Origin: Ulva prolifera | Taxonomy: Eukaryota > Chlorophyta > Ulvophyceae > Ulvales > Ulvaceae | Assembly: GCA_023078555.1 (NCBI GenBank) | Contig: CM041202.1 | Coordinates: forward strand, 3,344,022 to 3,408,021 | Direction of reading: 5' to 3' | Length of the DNA: 64,000 bases | The notes under the pieces: model-generated | Databases searched by the model: none | What the model saw: only the letters and a program-made list of their open reading frames with translations | What the model was told of the DNA's origin: nothing | Program-made: the position numbers and the translations under genes | Shown here: positions 33,613 through 46,312 of the stretch, one piece after another | How positions within the stretch are numbered: the first letter of the stretch is position 1 | Layout: each line of letters starts with the position of its first letter

Positions 33613-34750
33613 GGTTTTCAGGTGCTCGAACTTGATGGCACACAACTGACCACTGGTATCAAGGATTGTCCACGTGTGCACAGTTGTAGATGTAAGCATG
33701 AAGATGGCACATATCTTGCAGCACTCAGTGTTTTTGAACGACAATCGTATGGTCCACCTTGGGCTGTTTCTCGTCACGGCTCCGCCTGAAAGACGAAGCC
33801 TCTGACAATTGTTCTACTTGTGACTGTGGATTCTTCTCAGCAACATCCGATTGGTCAGGCCACCTCTCGAATACTTAAATAGCAAGGGATCAGCATCCAC
33901 CCAGCCCTGCGGTCCAGGTGCAGAGGCGCTGCCCTGTGCAAGGCCCACACGCGCTAGCAAAGCAGAGTAAATCTGAACTGCTAGAATGGCAGCGCAGCAG
34001 CGGGCACTGCTGACGCCGCAGTGACACCTGCAGCACCGCGGCCTGCGGGGGCAAGCCTGTGCGGTTCGCGCACACCACTGAGTGCCCAGTGCGTGTCAGA
34101 GCCCATGCTCTAGTGTGGTTGCCTCCATCGCTGTGTACGCTCGCCTCTTGCCACAGATGTCAGCACTGCCTGACGGCCAACACAGAACAGCGCTCCAGAG
34201 CCTGCTCAGATGGTGCCGTACTGCACCAAGTTCATGCGGACGTGAGGCCACGTCATCAGGCACCACGGAGACTGGCTGCAAGTATGAGTGCAAGGACATG
34301 CAATCTGCCTGCTCTTCCAGGTTCCCCGCCAGTTGCCACAGAATTTGCACTGCTGCTGGCCAGCGCCTGATCCAGCGGGGCATCAGCATGCCGGGCCGCG
34401 CCTCGACGCACAAAGCTGCGCAACGCAGGGGGGGCGCAGGGTCGCTCGCACAGTTACTCCAGGGGGTGCCTACAGCCTACCATTCGTGGGAAACCTCTGA
34501 GCTGCAGCCAACAGTGACAACAGCGGTGGATGTCGGCCTGCCCCGTATGCCTGCTCGTTATTGCACCTGCCCCATTCCTCTGCTGCACCCACCAGACCAC
34601 CCCGCCACATCACACACCTCCACGGCTCGTGCTCAGTGCAATGATGGGGGCTGGTGCGCCAGGGACTGTGGCTTGCCGTTCCGGGTAGCCTCACGCCGTG
34701 CACCACCCTGCAGGAGTCGGCTTGCTGTGCAACAGGCGGCGCCACGGGAC

Positions 34751-37345
34751 TCAGCCGCGGCCGCGGGAGTCGCGGTGGCTTGCGGCACAGAGCGCTATGC
34801 CCGCCAGAAAGCCCAGGCCGACGAGGTAGATGCTTGGGAGGCCCCGCTCCGGCGCGGGGGGGGCGGCGGCCTGCACTGAGAGCGCGTGCACCAGCAGCTC
34901 CACCTCCGCGTCCACCTCGTCGAAGCTGCCACGCAGCGCGGCGAGCGCGGCGCGCGCGTCACTCATCGGCAGGAAGCACAGCCTGTGCGCAGAGGGGGTG
35001 TGCCCCTGCAGGGCTGTGGGCGCGTTTGGAAACCTCCCTCAGATGAGTTGCTGCGATGCACGTAACGGCCCAGCTCGCCGCAATGGCGTGGCGTTCCGGA
35101 GTGCAGGGGGCACAGGTGGGGCGGCGGCACACCCCTGCGTGGACGGGTGTGAATATAGCGTTGCTGGGCGAGATGCTGGACCGAGGGCCACTCTGGAAGC
35201 CGCACGGCGGAAGGGTGGACCACAGTCCGTCGCGGCCGACCTCGGCTGTGACCATCTTGACTCGCTCCGGCGCCAAGTGTGGGCACCCGATGGCCTTGGC
35301 TGTCGCAATCGTCGACATCACATGCACCTTTTCTCCGGTGCTGTCGAAGAGGATCTTGGAAACGGCCTTGCTCCAGTCTGTGTGCTGGGACCGCCGGACC
35401 CAGCCGCAGGGTAGAGTCAGGCATGTTCGGTTGAGTGCAGGCTTGTAAGTCGCCAACAGGAGAATGAAAGGCTCCTGCTGATGGCGGACATGGCCCTGCA
35501 CACACGCTACACACGTTGGGCATCTGGAGACATCGCATGTGCTTGCATGTGCCAGCGCCAGAGGACTCATGCAGCAACCAGGCCAGTGCTGCTGTGGAGC
35601 CACGGGGTCCCGTCATACCTTCACAACACACACGACTCTCTCCTCGCAGGCGTAATCGTCTACTTCTTGTCCTGCTCGTGTTGTCAAGTGAACTCCATGC
35701 CAATCTTTGGGCTGTCCATCGGTGCCCTGGTTGATATGTACACCGTTTTCAAAGGCCACCTCACGGCTTGCAGTCCGCCCGAGCACGAGATCATGCAAGT
35801 GCCACATGCAGTGCAATTTGATGCAGTGACAGGATTTGCGGACGTGGCAACAGCATGCGCCTCACGCCGTGGGCAAAACCATTGGCGATTCAAATACCAC
35901 GAAAATGCAACCAACCCGTGCACTGCTCCAGTCACCAGATGTCCAACAAGACAAATCTGCGGTGAGAGCTAGTCATGAATCTCCGTTCCGCCTGTTTTAC
36001 AGCTTGCCGGAAGCGTTGCCGCAGCCAATGATGAGTCTAAGAGTACGACCAGGAAACTCCAGAGAAGTGTCCACCACGCACCTTGTATGTCACATGATGC
36101 AGCTTGAACTCGTCACAACCACCGACGCGTGTCAGCTTCTGCGACCAGGTTCCATCAACAGCTGCTTTCGCCATGGCTTCGTCCCTGCACTTGGTTCCTC
36201 CGCCGGTGGCTCAAGTCTTGCTTGCTCAATGATTACGGCAAAATCACATCTAGCAGATCTTGTTGGGCGGGACTAGACATTTACGTGCGGCTGCGAGGCT
36301 CATTCTGACTGTCGTTCAAGTCCGTGTGGACACGCCACACACACGCCACACACACTTCTTGTATATGCCATGACCGCAGGTCTGCAGGCCGCCCGGCTGA
36401 CTGGCCGACTGAAAAGCAATCAAATGTTTTTTTTCAAGATAATGTAAATCCTGGTCCGGTGTGAGGCTCCTGCGTCCCACGCGGTTACCGTTTGTATCAC
36501 CCTTCAAATGCGGGGCGTTACGGGGCTGCTATGCTTAGTGTCGGAGTCAGCCTATTTTGCGGGTGATGCTGGCTCGGGTGTACTGTGCCGGATTGATGAC
36601 CCTGGCTTCGACCTGCTCGTTTTTTCTGCGTTGCCTCCTGCCTCTCCGTAACACTTGTGCTCCAGTCCGTGGCCTCCATGCACCAACAACGTACACCGGC
36701 ATAACGCAAGGCCCCACATCACTCAAGCGGTTCGTCAGCGTGTGTCCAAAACAGAACAGCTGGTCAGATGGGAGTGCATGATGCAAACACCTGCAGGACA
36801 CAGCATCACACGGGTCCACCCACACGCCTGCACACCTGCCTGCCAGCCCAGTAGCCACCTGCTCGCACAACTCACTCATGCACCACCGCGGCTACTGCCC
36901 CCGGTTGTGCTTCTTTTGCCTGCATGTCCCAGCTGCCTCCTCGGTCCACGGACAGCGCTGTGTTCCCACAGTGATGCTCTCCTGGGCTGCTCATCCACCG
37001 CCCTTGAGAATGCAGCATGCCCACGACAGTTCTTTCAGAAAAGTAAGTGGGTCCAGGAGAAAAAAAAACAGACCTAGCACAGAAAGGCCCTCTCGAATCA
37101 GCGGTCACACACACACACACACAGCCACACTGCTGCCTGCACACACACACACGCGCCCAAACTCGGCGGGATCGGGACCTCATGCCCCGCATCATGCCCA
37201 GCATTCCCAAACCAGTTGACCTTTGGCCGAGTCGGCCTCTTGCGGGGCTCGGGCCGTTCCACGCAGGCCCCTGGCACACTCCGTCGCAGTCATGATCCGG
37301 CCACCCAGTGCACTTCAATGAAACAGGCTCAATGGCTGACATCAC
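34751..37345 (-). CDS. T3: predicted single-pass membrane protein of unknown function (5' exon uncertain)
   Basis: Paralogue of T2. Exons 37280-37345, 36356-36381, 36082-36184, 35619-35759, 35241-35495, 34751-35005 join in frame to 281 aa. Visible: VMSAIEPVSLKCTGWPDHDC, TCGHGIYK, AVDGTWSQKLTRVGGCDEF, VAFENGVHINQGTDGQPKDW, CEERVVCVVK, GCPHLAPERVKMVTAE, LCFLPMSDARAALAALR, EVDAEVELLVHAL, a span (IYLVGLGFLAGIALCA) and a short end SHRDSRGRG. It has lost the longer basic tail of T1/T2. A possible first exon is MLLLVGLASATF at 38034 downward, which looks like a signal peptide and would make the gene divergent from the pseudokinase gene at 38104, but no good donor links it. Function unknown. Confidence 0.6.
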
Positions 37346-38103
37346 CTGGGAGCTGGCAAGAGATGCATCGGGCGAAAACGTCCCTCCTGTTTCACCTTGC
37401 TTGCCGCCTCTCTGCTGGCTTCGCCGCCACTGGGGCTCCTGCAGCCAGCGAGGGTGCCAGCGGTGTCTACCTCATCAGCACACGTATCTGGCGGGTTGCA
37501 TCAGCACACTATGTTTCTGATTTACAGCAGAGGGCGCACTGTTCAGGGGGCGCACCGGTCAGGTGCCTGCGATGCCTCGACAGAATGTCTCAAGGCGCCC
37601 TGTTCAAACTTTCTGGCACATATGTTGCACTGCGACTCCAGATGAACTTTATTGGCTTGCTGTGTCAGGTGCACGAACGCAAATCGCTTAAGGAATGGTT
37701 GAATACTACTCTACCATCAGTGACAAGCTCTTGGACATTCAGGTATCTGTGTCATGACAGCTGCAAGCAGGTAGTATACTACCATATATGGTATGTAATT
37801 CACAAACAGAACATCAGGTCCAAAAGTTAAAGCACACTCTAGCAAGCACCTAGACAATGATGCCGTTGTGGATTCCACCGGAGTTCCACTGTAGCAGTGC
37901 GTGGCTTGCTGAGCCCGGTATCCAGTTTGGCGTGACAATTCACCGACATACAGAGGGATCGCGCTTCAACAGGCCATCCGACCAAGCCAGCCAGTGCAGA
38001 ACGTCGCCGAAGCCAGCCCGACAAGCAACAGCATGATAAGAACGTTGTCACTGAAGCCGCGCTGTTGGGTACGTTGCGCGTCTGGGGCATCAGCATTTGA
38101 ACG

Positions 38104-40107
38104 ATGAGGAGCGAACAAGCTGGAGACAACCTGCAGGCAGATGCCTTCGTGGAGGATCTGCTGAAGGTCATTGATACATCGATAGAATCTCCAGCCGGGA
38201 AGGTTGTGCAGCTCAAGCGCATTTTCCAGAAGGCTGGGGTGCTCGTGCCCGACACAATAAAGCCCGGCGAGTCGGTGAATACAAAGCTTTCGGCCGACGT
38301 GCGTTCCCCGCCACACGCACCAGCAACTAGCTGGGCTGCATTTTGACTTTGTGGGCTGTGATTCGTTGTCCCAGTCGAGGACTGCGGTAACGCTTGCCTG
38401 ATTCCTCCACGCATTTCATTTGAAGAGAACTGCGGTTTGCATGCTACTTCTTACTGATTAGCATGGTTATTGATTCCCTGTCACTTCTAACAATTTGTTA
38501 TGTCCTTTTTCACCGTGGCGATAAATGCTGTTACATGGAAGATGTATAGGCTACGCATGTCTATGCAAGCTGTCAAAGAATGCGCCAGCATGACGCCGTG
38601 CGGCGATACCTGTGGGTTTCGTTTTTCCTTTCCTTTGTATCCGTTTGCTTTCGATATCTTTTCACCTTGGCAGTCGACAGCGAGCAACACAGCCAGGCTT
38701 GCGTGCGCTTGTGACGAATGATGCTTGCACGTACAGCGCGTCTGTGGCCGTCCCATCTGACTCTGGGATTGCTTGAGTGTTTGCCTCGGGACTTGGTGCG
38801 TGCTGTTCGGAAAGCGGCCCACAGGTCGCACCTCGTCTGCCATCCTGCAACGATGGACAACCGCCTGCATGCAGGTGTCAGTGCGAGATGCAGTCATCTA
38901 CACCTGGGCATGGGCTCCAGCCCGTTGGATACTGGGATCTCTGGACACGCCGGTGCGCCTGCTGCACGCCCGCCATGTGCCGGCACTCAAGGAACTGATC
39001 TCAGAGTTTGCAAACTCCCTTCGAGTCGGCCCCCACAAGACCGTCCTGGGTGCTCTGGGCTGGTACGTGGACGGGAAGCGCTCTCACATGCTGGACGCTG
39101 TGGCCCTGGCTGTCCCTGAGGTTGGCCAGACTCTGGACTGCTGTGTGTACTGCGATGGTGGGGACCTGGCTTCCCGGCGCCTGCTGATCGAGACCCGCGT
39201 CGATGTCATGCTGGACCTGTGCGACGCCCTGCAGCACCTCCGCACCTCCGGCCTCGTCCTCCTGGACCTGCAACCCACAAACGTGGCACTTGGAGACAGC
39301 ACGCGCGATCCATACACCGGCGCAGTCATCTCGCTGAAGCATGCGTACCGGGTCGGCGCCGTGCTGACGGAGGCCGACGTGCGGGAGCTGGAGGCCGTGT
39401 ACACCGCGCCGCCTGTGGCCGCCGGCGACGTTGTCGAGGTGGGCATGGACTGCTGGGCTCTCGGCGTGCTCCTCTGGGAGCTCGTGATGGGCTTCAAGCC
39501 TGTGGCCGGAGTCCAGGCCCCCGTGCGCGAGCGCGGCGCTCACACAGACGATGCCGCCGCCAGCCGCAACTGGATATTTGCCACCGAGGCCGTCACCGAC
39601 ACCATCACCCACGACACGATGACGATGCTGCTGCTGCCGAGCGCGGTGCAGCGGCCGTCCCCGGCGGAGGTGCACCACTGGCTGCACAGCCTCAAGGCGC
39701 AGGTGGCGTCCGACATGTACCAGGAGATGGCTGCGGCGCTGGCGGATGGCACGGAGATGCTGGAGGCGGCCGACGTGGACCTCGGCAGCAGCGCGAGCCT
39801 GCGCCGCGAGGAGTGCGCGGCGGCATGCTCCGCACACGTCGGTGAGGCGGGCAACGACGCCCTCGTGGTGGAGTACCAGGCGGACCGCATCGGCGGCACC
39901 CTGAGCTCGCTCGTGGTGGCCTCGCCGCGCGCGTGCCAGGAGGTGACCCGCGCGGCCTCGCTGCCGCAGGCGCAGCCCCGCTTCCCGCGGTGGGCGCGCC
40001 GCGTGGGTGACGAGGTGAAGCAGGCGCCCGTCGTCGCGTATGCCGCGCTGGTGCGCTGCTGCTGCATGCATGCTCGTGCAGGCGGTCATGGGCAGTGTTG
40101 CACGTGA
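38104..40107 (+). CDS. Divergent protein-kinase-like protein (predicted pseudokinase)
   Basis: Two exons, 38104-38298 and 38875-40107, joined in phase 0 by a GTGCGT donor and a GCATGCAG acceptor: 475 aa. The C-lobe is recognisable: a helix with DALQHLRTSGLVLLDLQPTN in place of YRH-HRDLKPEN (catalytic-loop Asp and Asn kept, Lys changed to Gln, His and Arg lost), then MDCWALGVLLWELVMGFKP, the F-helix segment after the APE position. No DFG is seen; the matching stretch reads ISLKHAYRVG. No clear glycine loop or VAIK lysine was found in the N-terminal part. The tail (about 110 aa) is Ala/Arg/Glu-rich. Most likely a non-catalytic kinase-fold scaffold. The first exon was chosen because it is a good amphipathic coding stretch ending exactly at a consensus donor. 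Confidence 0.7.
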
Positions 40108-40600
40108 GAGACGGCTGCGGCACAGTCGCCGGTGGCAAGGGCTGTTGGCGGGACGGCGAGGCGACGAACCGGTGTGCATGCAGATTGCGGTTGTGCTGGT
40201 TGCTATGAAGAAGTAGGTGGGAGGCGAGCGCGTTGCGAGTGAACGGCGTGGGACACTTCGATTGGCAGGGTGCGCGCTACGCCGGAAGCGCTGAGAAGAT
40301 CAGAGCATGGAGGGCGAAACAAGGCTGCAGCGTGGTACAAGTAGAATGCGGGAACACTCATGCCCAATCGCTTCTCTAATTCTCACAAGGCGGGCGAGTA
40401 CAGAAGCACAAGGCAACCCATGATATGGCAACAACAAGCCGCCCACCTGGATTTGCTCGCGGGAACAATGCCAATTTAAGGGAAGCAAGACACACATCTG
40501 GTGACAGTCACTTGCACAGCACAGGGTCAGCATCCATGCCTGAACGATCGCGGGCGTTGATGCAGCAGCTCCACTGACATGCATGTGGTCAGCTAGGTTC

Positions 40601-40606
40601 TGTAAC
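40601..40606 (+). terminator. TGTAAC poly(A) signal candidate of the pseudokinase gene
   Basis: First TGTAA after the stop at 40107, about 490 nt downstream. Confidence 0.45.
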
Positions 40607-40619
40607 CTTGTGGACTGGC

Positions 40620-41838
40620 ATGCATTGTCGTTCTGAGTCTACTGCTTGACAGACTCCTCCGTGCTATGGACAACAGTGGCATCGGAGCAAGCTGCTGCCA
40701 GCATGGCTGGTTGCTCCTACTGTCACGAGCGTGCATTATGGGCTCGGCGCAGGACCCCGCTGGATCTGAGGACAATAAGGCAAATTCTGCGGGTCGAGAC
40801 CATGGTAAGATGGAGGTCCTCGTGTGCATCACCAGATGCACTGCCTGGCTGGTGTACACCGGCATCTTGTTGGGAGTGTCGAAATTCACAGTCAGGTGCT
40901 GCTGGCTCAACGTGTAGACAGAAGCGTGGGCACATCAAACGCAGGGCACACATAAATCTGTGTCACTGTCTTGGGCCAGAGCACCTGATCCATACAGTGC
41001 GCATGAGAGCTGATGGCACCGCACGCAGCACACCTGTCATGCATCTGTGCATAACCGTGATTCAAGACTGTACAGCTGTGACAGTATCTCAATCAGAAGG
41101 AGTTTTCTGTCCAGCTGCACGAGCAGACATACTAGTGTCACCGAAACAAGTCAAATGAGTTGCTTGTGGCAGAGATTGTTTCCGTTTGTACAGCCCGTCT
41201 CGCACGCTCACTGTACTGGTTTGCAATGCATTGCTCAATCGCGCCTGTGCAATCGAAGCCAGTCCCACAAGAGTATCATATCTCTTTTATGCAGTTTGTG
41301 ATGTCCAGCACCATCAAGGCATTTGTGACTTCATAACAGGATGCAGAAAGCAGCCCAGGCAACGATGCTTCATGCTGCTGCATGTTTCAGACACAACTAC
41401 AAATACATGCATTCAAGCTTCCCACCAAGGAATGTCACAACCTGACAGGTCAATTGGTCCATAGAAGGTAACATTCATTGTGACGAAAGATGAAACAGCA
41501 GCTTTGCGAAGCAGTAAGCAACAACATGGGTAACGTGCTGAGCACATCCGGACCACCTTGCCTTGAGGTCGGCAGTTCTCAGATACTTGAAACTCGGCAA
41601 ATCGACATTTATTCACTGTTTGTCTCAATTCTGCATGATGCCCAGGTCGCGTCCCCACGCACAGGCGGGCACCCGGCTCGGAGCAAGATCCTCCGGCTAC
41701 AGCTGCCAGTGCCAAATCTTCAAAAACAAGCCTCTGATTCAGGAACATCGCATGTGGACCGCCTCACACGCGGCATGAGGGGCTCAGTTCCGGTGCATTG
41801 GCTGGTACAATGTGGCACTGGCAGCGACAGGCTGCAAA
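40620..41838. other. Spacer between the pseudokinase and RRM genes
   Basis: No gene recognised on either strand. It must contain the 3' UTR of the minus-strand RRM gene. Confidence 0.5.
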
Positions 41839-43609
41839 TCAGCCCCACTGATCGAGCTTCACACTCAATAATCGGCCTTGCAATTCCAAGCCATCGCACT
41901 CCTGGATTGCCAGCTCTGCGTCCTCACTGGACAAAAACTTCACTGTGCCATATCCCTGCAGACTGCCACTCACATGTCACACTGCCCCCGTGCTCGTCAA
42001 TAGCGGCGCGATCAAGATGCAGTGAGAAAGTCGATTGTCTACACAGTGAGCGCCTTTTTTTTCCTGCCAGGGAGGTGCTGGTGGCATTTTGCCCCAGATA
42101 AATGCCTGGTCATCATTGATACATGAGTTGGTGCATACCCGGCTGCGAGAATCACGACCATACACTACTTCAGCTGACTCTATTTGGGTAGATGGAATAC
42201 GATCCGTAAAAATTGCCATCAGCTGCTGATCATCGTAGGACCACGGAATTCCATGGACAACAACCTGCAAGCATATCAGCACGATTTTTGGCTCCAGCCT
42301 GGCCATCGCACGCTCTGCATCATCTGAAAAGCTGACAAGGGATCACCTGCATTCCAGAAGACTCGCCATTTCTATGTGCCGCTGAGGTGTTGCCACGCTT
42401 GACATCACGGTCTTCACGATCCTCCCGGACCATAAGAATGCGCCCATCCACCCTGCTGCCGTTCTTCGTAGCGCATGCCTCTGCTGCCTGTACCAAGTTA
42501 TGACCAGTCAGCGAGCCCATGATTTATGACCAGTCCGCGAGCCCATGCGAGGTCTGCATCATTCTGGAAGGGGGTGGCAGGTTCTGGCTGAGTGTGTTCT
42601 GCCACTGGTAGATGGTACCGCGCAGTTTGGCAACCGGGAACACTCTGACCGTGCGCAACTGGCACGTGAATCATCAGATTGCCGCGATATCGGAGCGCAT
42701 GGATCAGTGCGTGACAGCTGCTGCTGCAAGATGTTGGCTTGCAGCCTTGTCAGATCGACCGCCAAAGCCCTACCGGACTGGAAATTCAGCACACAATCAG
42801 CATCAGAATCTCTCATATGATTCATGCCGATGGCACGACGGCGCACTGGGCCGCATCGTAGAGTGGCATACAGCGTGGAGTGACACCGCCAAAGGGAATG
42901 CAGAGTGGTCGTCCCTACACCCACACGCGTCAACAATGCTTCGCAAATGAGGATCGGGTACCGACATTAACCTGCTTGTCTCATACGCGCAAATTGTTAA
43001 GGAATCGCCGACTCCTCGCCTGATATTTCAAACGTCGTATTCGCACTTCCGAGACGTGACCGTATAAACGAAATACTAGCGCAACTAATTATACACACAT
43101 TATTTCGCAGAGGCACTAGGCGAAGTTTTATGGCTTCCAGCGATCGCAACGGAAACACATCAGCACCGGTAAAACGCCGCGCGCCCTGAAAAGTTAAGAC
43201 CAAACTTCAGCAGGCCACGCTGACATTTATTTGATATCATATGGCTCCCCAGGTGTCCCATGCAACACTGCGATGTGGCTGTGTACAACGGAAGCGCATG
43301 ATCTGAACAATGAGATCGGCCAGCGCGAGCACACCTGTTCTGCCGTCTCAAACTCGACGATACCCCATCCTTTTGATCTACCTGAACAGAAACATACTGT
43401 TTGTGGCATGAAGTGCACGGTCCCAGTCGGGTGCAGCGGCACTTGCGAAACCCCGGCGCACCTGACGTATCCTGCATCACGTTGGCGAAGACTACATTGC
43501 CACAGGACTTGAAATGATCTTTCAAATCTTGCCATGATGTGCGCCACGCCAAGTTGCTGACGAAACAACGGCGTCCTTGCGGAACGGGCTGGCTTTCTTC
43601 CCCCGACAT
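41839..43609 (-). CDS. Two-RRM RNA-binding protein
   Basis: Small protein of 192 aa made almost wholly of two RNA-recognition motifs. Exons 43462-43609, 43335-43381, 42347-42487, 42139-42264, 41839-41955 (148, 47, 141, 126, 117 nt) join in frame. RRM1 starts at residue 13 with RNP2 CFVSNL and has RNP1 KGWGIVEF across the exon 1-2-3 joins, ending GRILMVREDRED. RRM2 starts VVVHGIPWSYDDQQL, has RNP1-like GYGTVKF and ends GRLLSVKLDQWG. The arrangement resembles hnRNP-M-like or plant GBP-type proteins, which bind G-rich single strands; that assignment is inference. The start is the ATG of MSGEESQPV, the nearest to the RRM; an in-frame ATG 12 codons upstream is less likely. Intron 2 (about 850 nt) holds a direct repeat TATGACCAGTCMGCGAGCCC at about 42496-42545. 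Confidence 0.9.
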
Positions 43610-45190
43610 GATTCCCACTCTATGAGAACTCAAAGAACACCCCAATGCTGCGATGGCTATGAATGTGTCTATCTAAAGCGCGCTGAATGGTCACGACGAC
43701 GTAGATGACACTGTACTGACCGCCGCCATGGCTATCCGAGTGCGGCCAGTACTAAGGATGCATGCATCCGCATCATTCATGGAGCACGGTACGGCAAACC
43801 AGTGTCGGAGCTTCGAACCTTTCATGTCTCCAGCACGCCAAAGGTACAAGTTCGGCAATCACGCAGGAGCATCGACAGGTGTGTGTTGGCAGGCTGAACG
43901 GGACTGATCATCGAACACAGTAGCATGGCGCCGAGATAATGTCAACTGCAGCTGCCAAGTATAGCGGCGTGATCTGAAGTCTCCATGGCTGCGGGTCCAC
44001 GAACCTTTCTCCATTCGATGAGCAATGCCTCGATTCCACTGCAGCCAACTCAGGCACAGCAACTGGTGCTCCAGCGCGCGCCATCAGCACAGACGCACGT
44101 AGCGTAAACACCTTCCTGTGCATGACCACGTGGTGGATTTCTGCCGTGGTGAGGCGAAAGCTGCTGTTGACCATGCGTGTAGCACGTGATCACTGATCAA
44201 CCACCATAGATATCACATGAAGCGGCAGCCTGGTTGGGAGCAAGGCCGCTGACTGGGCCGAGCCCCAGGAGCTTTGGATCACAGCGTCGCGACCTCGTCG
44301 CGTCGCAGATAGATTGGTGTGCACTGCGCGTTCCTTGCGTCAGCAAGAAGAGCTGGACTGTGTAGATAGCGAGATATTCCATCACAGACCTGTCGGCACC
44401 TGCATAATCTTGCGAGATCGTGCGTGGACAGTTGTCAAGCTGGGCCTCAAGTACATGCAGCATCGTGTGGTGCTGCGTGTTTGGTGACCCTTTCTAGTGT
44501 CAGAAGCACTCAGCATCACAGTCTTTCGCAATGAGCAAGACATGCTGGCTTTACAGCAAGCAGCTCATGTCGTTTGTGGGCACCCGGGCATACAGTCGGG
44601 AGGGGCCCTGCATGGGCAAGGATGCATCGCATGCAGCTCACAAAACTCTGCACCTCAAATGGGCTCCCACAGCAACACGAGCTCCAGATGTGTGTCCAGC
44701 AGTCCCATCCCAGACAGGTCGTCACCACGCAGAACTTTCTGCACTCGACAGCTCGGCAGTCAAATCGACCTTTGTAGGCACCACAGGCCTGATGTTTGAT
44801 ACGGCACACGCACTGCATGTATGATATGTTGCTTGTTGATAAACGCTGGCCTTGCCTGCATCACAGTCTGCAGCCCATGGTCATAGGTTCGCAACACAAT
44901 CCGGCTTCCAAATGTGGCACAAGAGGAGACTTGACCTGCGACCACAACCGCAGCTGCTCCGCAACCACTCCTGGCAAACATTCTAGCTGCACTGAAACTC
45001 AGCAGCGTCTACACACGGCACAGATGCTTTCATGAGGCAACCTGGTAACGCATCACTGCCGTATCGGAGCACGCAGTGCGGTGTGGCGAGCTAGACAGCA
45101 GACCCCCTGCCCTGCCCTGTGCTTGCAGCGGCAGCAACGACCCCGAAGCTTGCTGCCACACGAAAAAATATCAGAGAGGCAGGCAGCATC

Positions 45191-45267
45191 GCAGGCATCG
45201 CACAGTGTTACAAAGATAAAGTCGGCGAGGCGGGCAGCACCGCAAACCCAGCAGGCACCGCACAGTG
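45191..45267 (-). mobile_element. Family-2 micro-retroposon g, about 43 bp, 17-bp target duplication
   Basis: GCAGGCAYCGCACAGTG at 45191-45207 and 45251-45267 flanks an insert that on the minus strand reads GCGGTGCTGCCCGCC then GACTTTATCTTTGTAA. Same 3' end and same ACAC target type as the other family-2 copies. Confidence 0.85.
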
Positions 45268-46231
45268 ACACACGGCAACACGATCACCGCCCCTGCCACC
45301 ACAGACTCTCGGTTGGCCCCAGTGGCCACTCTGGCGCAGCCTCGCAACGCGCTCCCCGGCGCACCGCCTTGCGCCCCTCATGCTGCATGAGTCATGCACA
45401 CACAATCACACACGCCAGGCCATGCGCTCAGCAGCGCCGGACGGACACCCTCGGAGCCCCGGGCGCCGCCGACGTGGGCACGCACCGCGCCTGCCGCCCA
45501 GGCCCCGGCACCAACACGCAGCATGGGCCCTTGCCTTTTAGCTTGCTCTGGTGCTCTGCCATGCAATAGCCCGACTCGTTGAGTTGTGTGCAACACGCCA
45601 CGTGGGCCCCCGACACGTTCAGACTGGCCACAGCGTCACGGCATGATGCAGCCCGTGCCACGCGATGTGTGCCAAATCGGCACCCTCTGAACTTGCAGCA
45701 AATCTAATATCAACGAAGTCTGTATATTGCAGTGCGTTCACGTGCAGCGTGGCAATGCTCGGCTTGGATGAGGGCGACTGATTGACAGGCAGACACATCC
45801 TGTACCTGATGCATCTACAGCTCAGCGCGATTGATTTGGAGCCCCATCTCAGCAAGTGGGTGAAGGCTGAGCCAGTCCAACGCCAGCCAACAGCTGTGGT
45901 GTGGACGCAAGAACTGACCACACTGTGAAATCCAGGCCTTCCTCAGAAAGTAAGTCTTGGGAACATGTCAGGAAGTGCGTGGGGCAAGCTGGTCACCTCC
46001 ATCTGGGCATGTGTGTGCTGAGCCCGGGTGTGCACTTGAATGCAGCCGGCCACTCACAGTGCGACACAACAATATGCAGACACAACTGAGTGCAATCTGC
46101 AGTGACAACGAACCCTGCACAGCCAGTCGGTTGGAGCAAGCAGGTGCAGGTGCATGGCACATGGCAGTTGAAACAGCCCAGGCACCTCCATGCCTCCATG
46201 ACATGAATGCAATGTCACTAGAGCACAGGCA

Positions 46232-46312
46232 TGACAGTGTTGTAAAGGGGGCATGACTGTGTTGCAAAGGTTACATCGTATCCCACGCAATACCCTATCC
46301 CACGCAATACCC
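46232..46312. repeat. Two adjacent tandem duplications
   Basis: GGCATGACWGTGTTGYAAAGG occurs twice in a row at about 46227-46270, and TATCCCACGCAATACCC is perfectly duplicated at 46279-46295 and 46296-46312. Confidence 0.8.
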
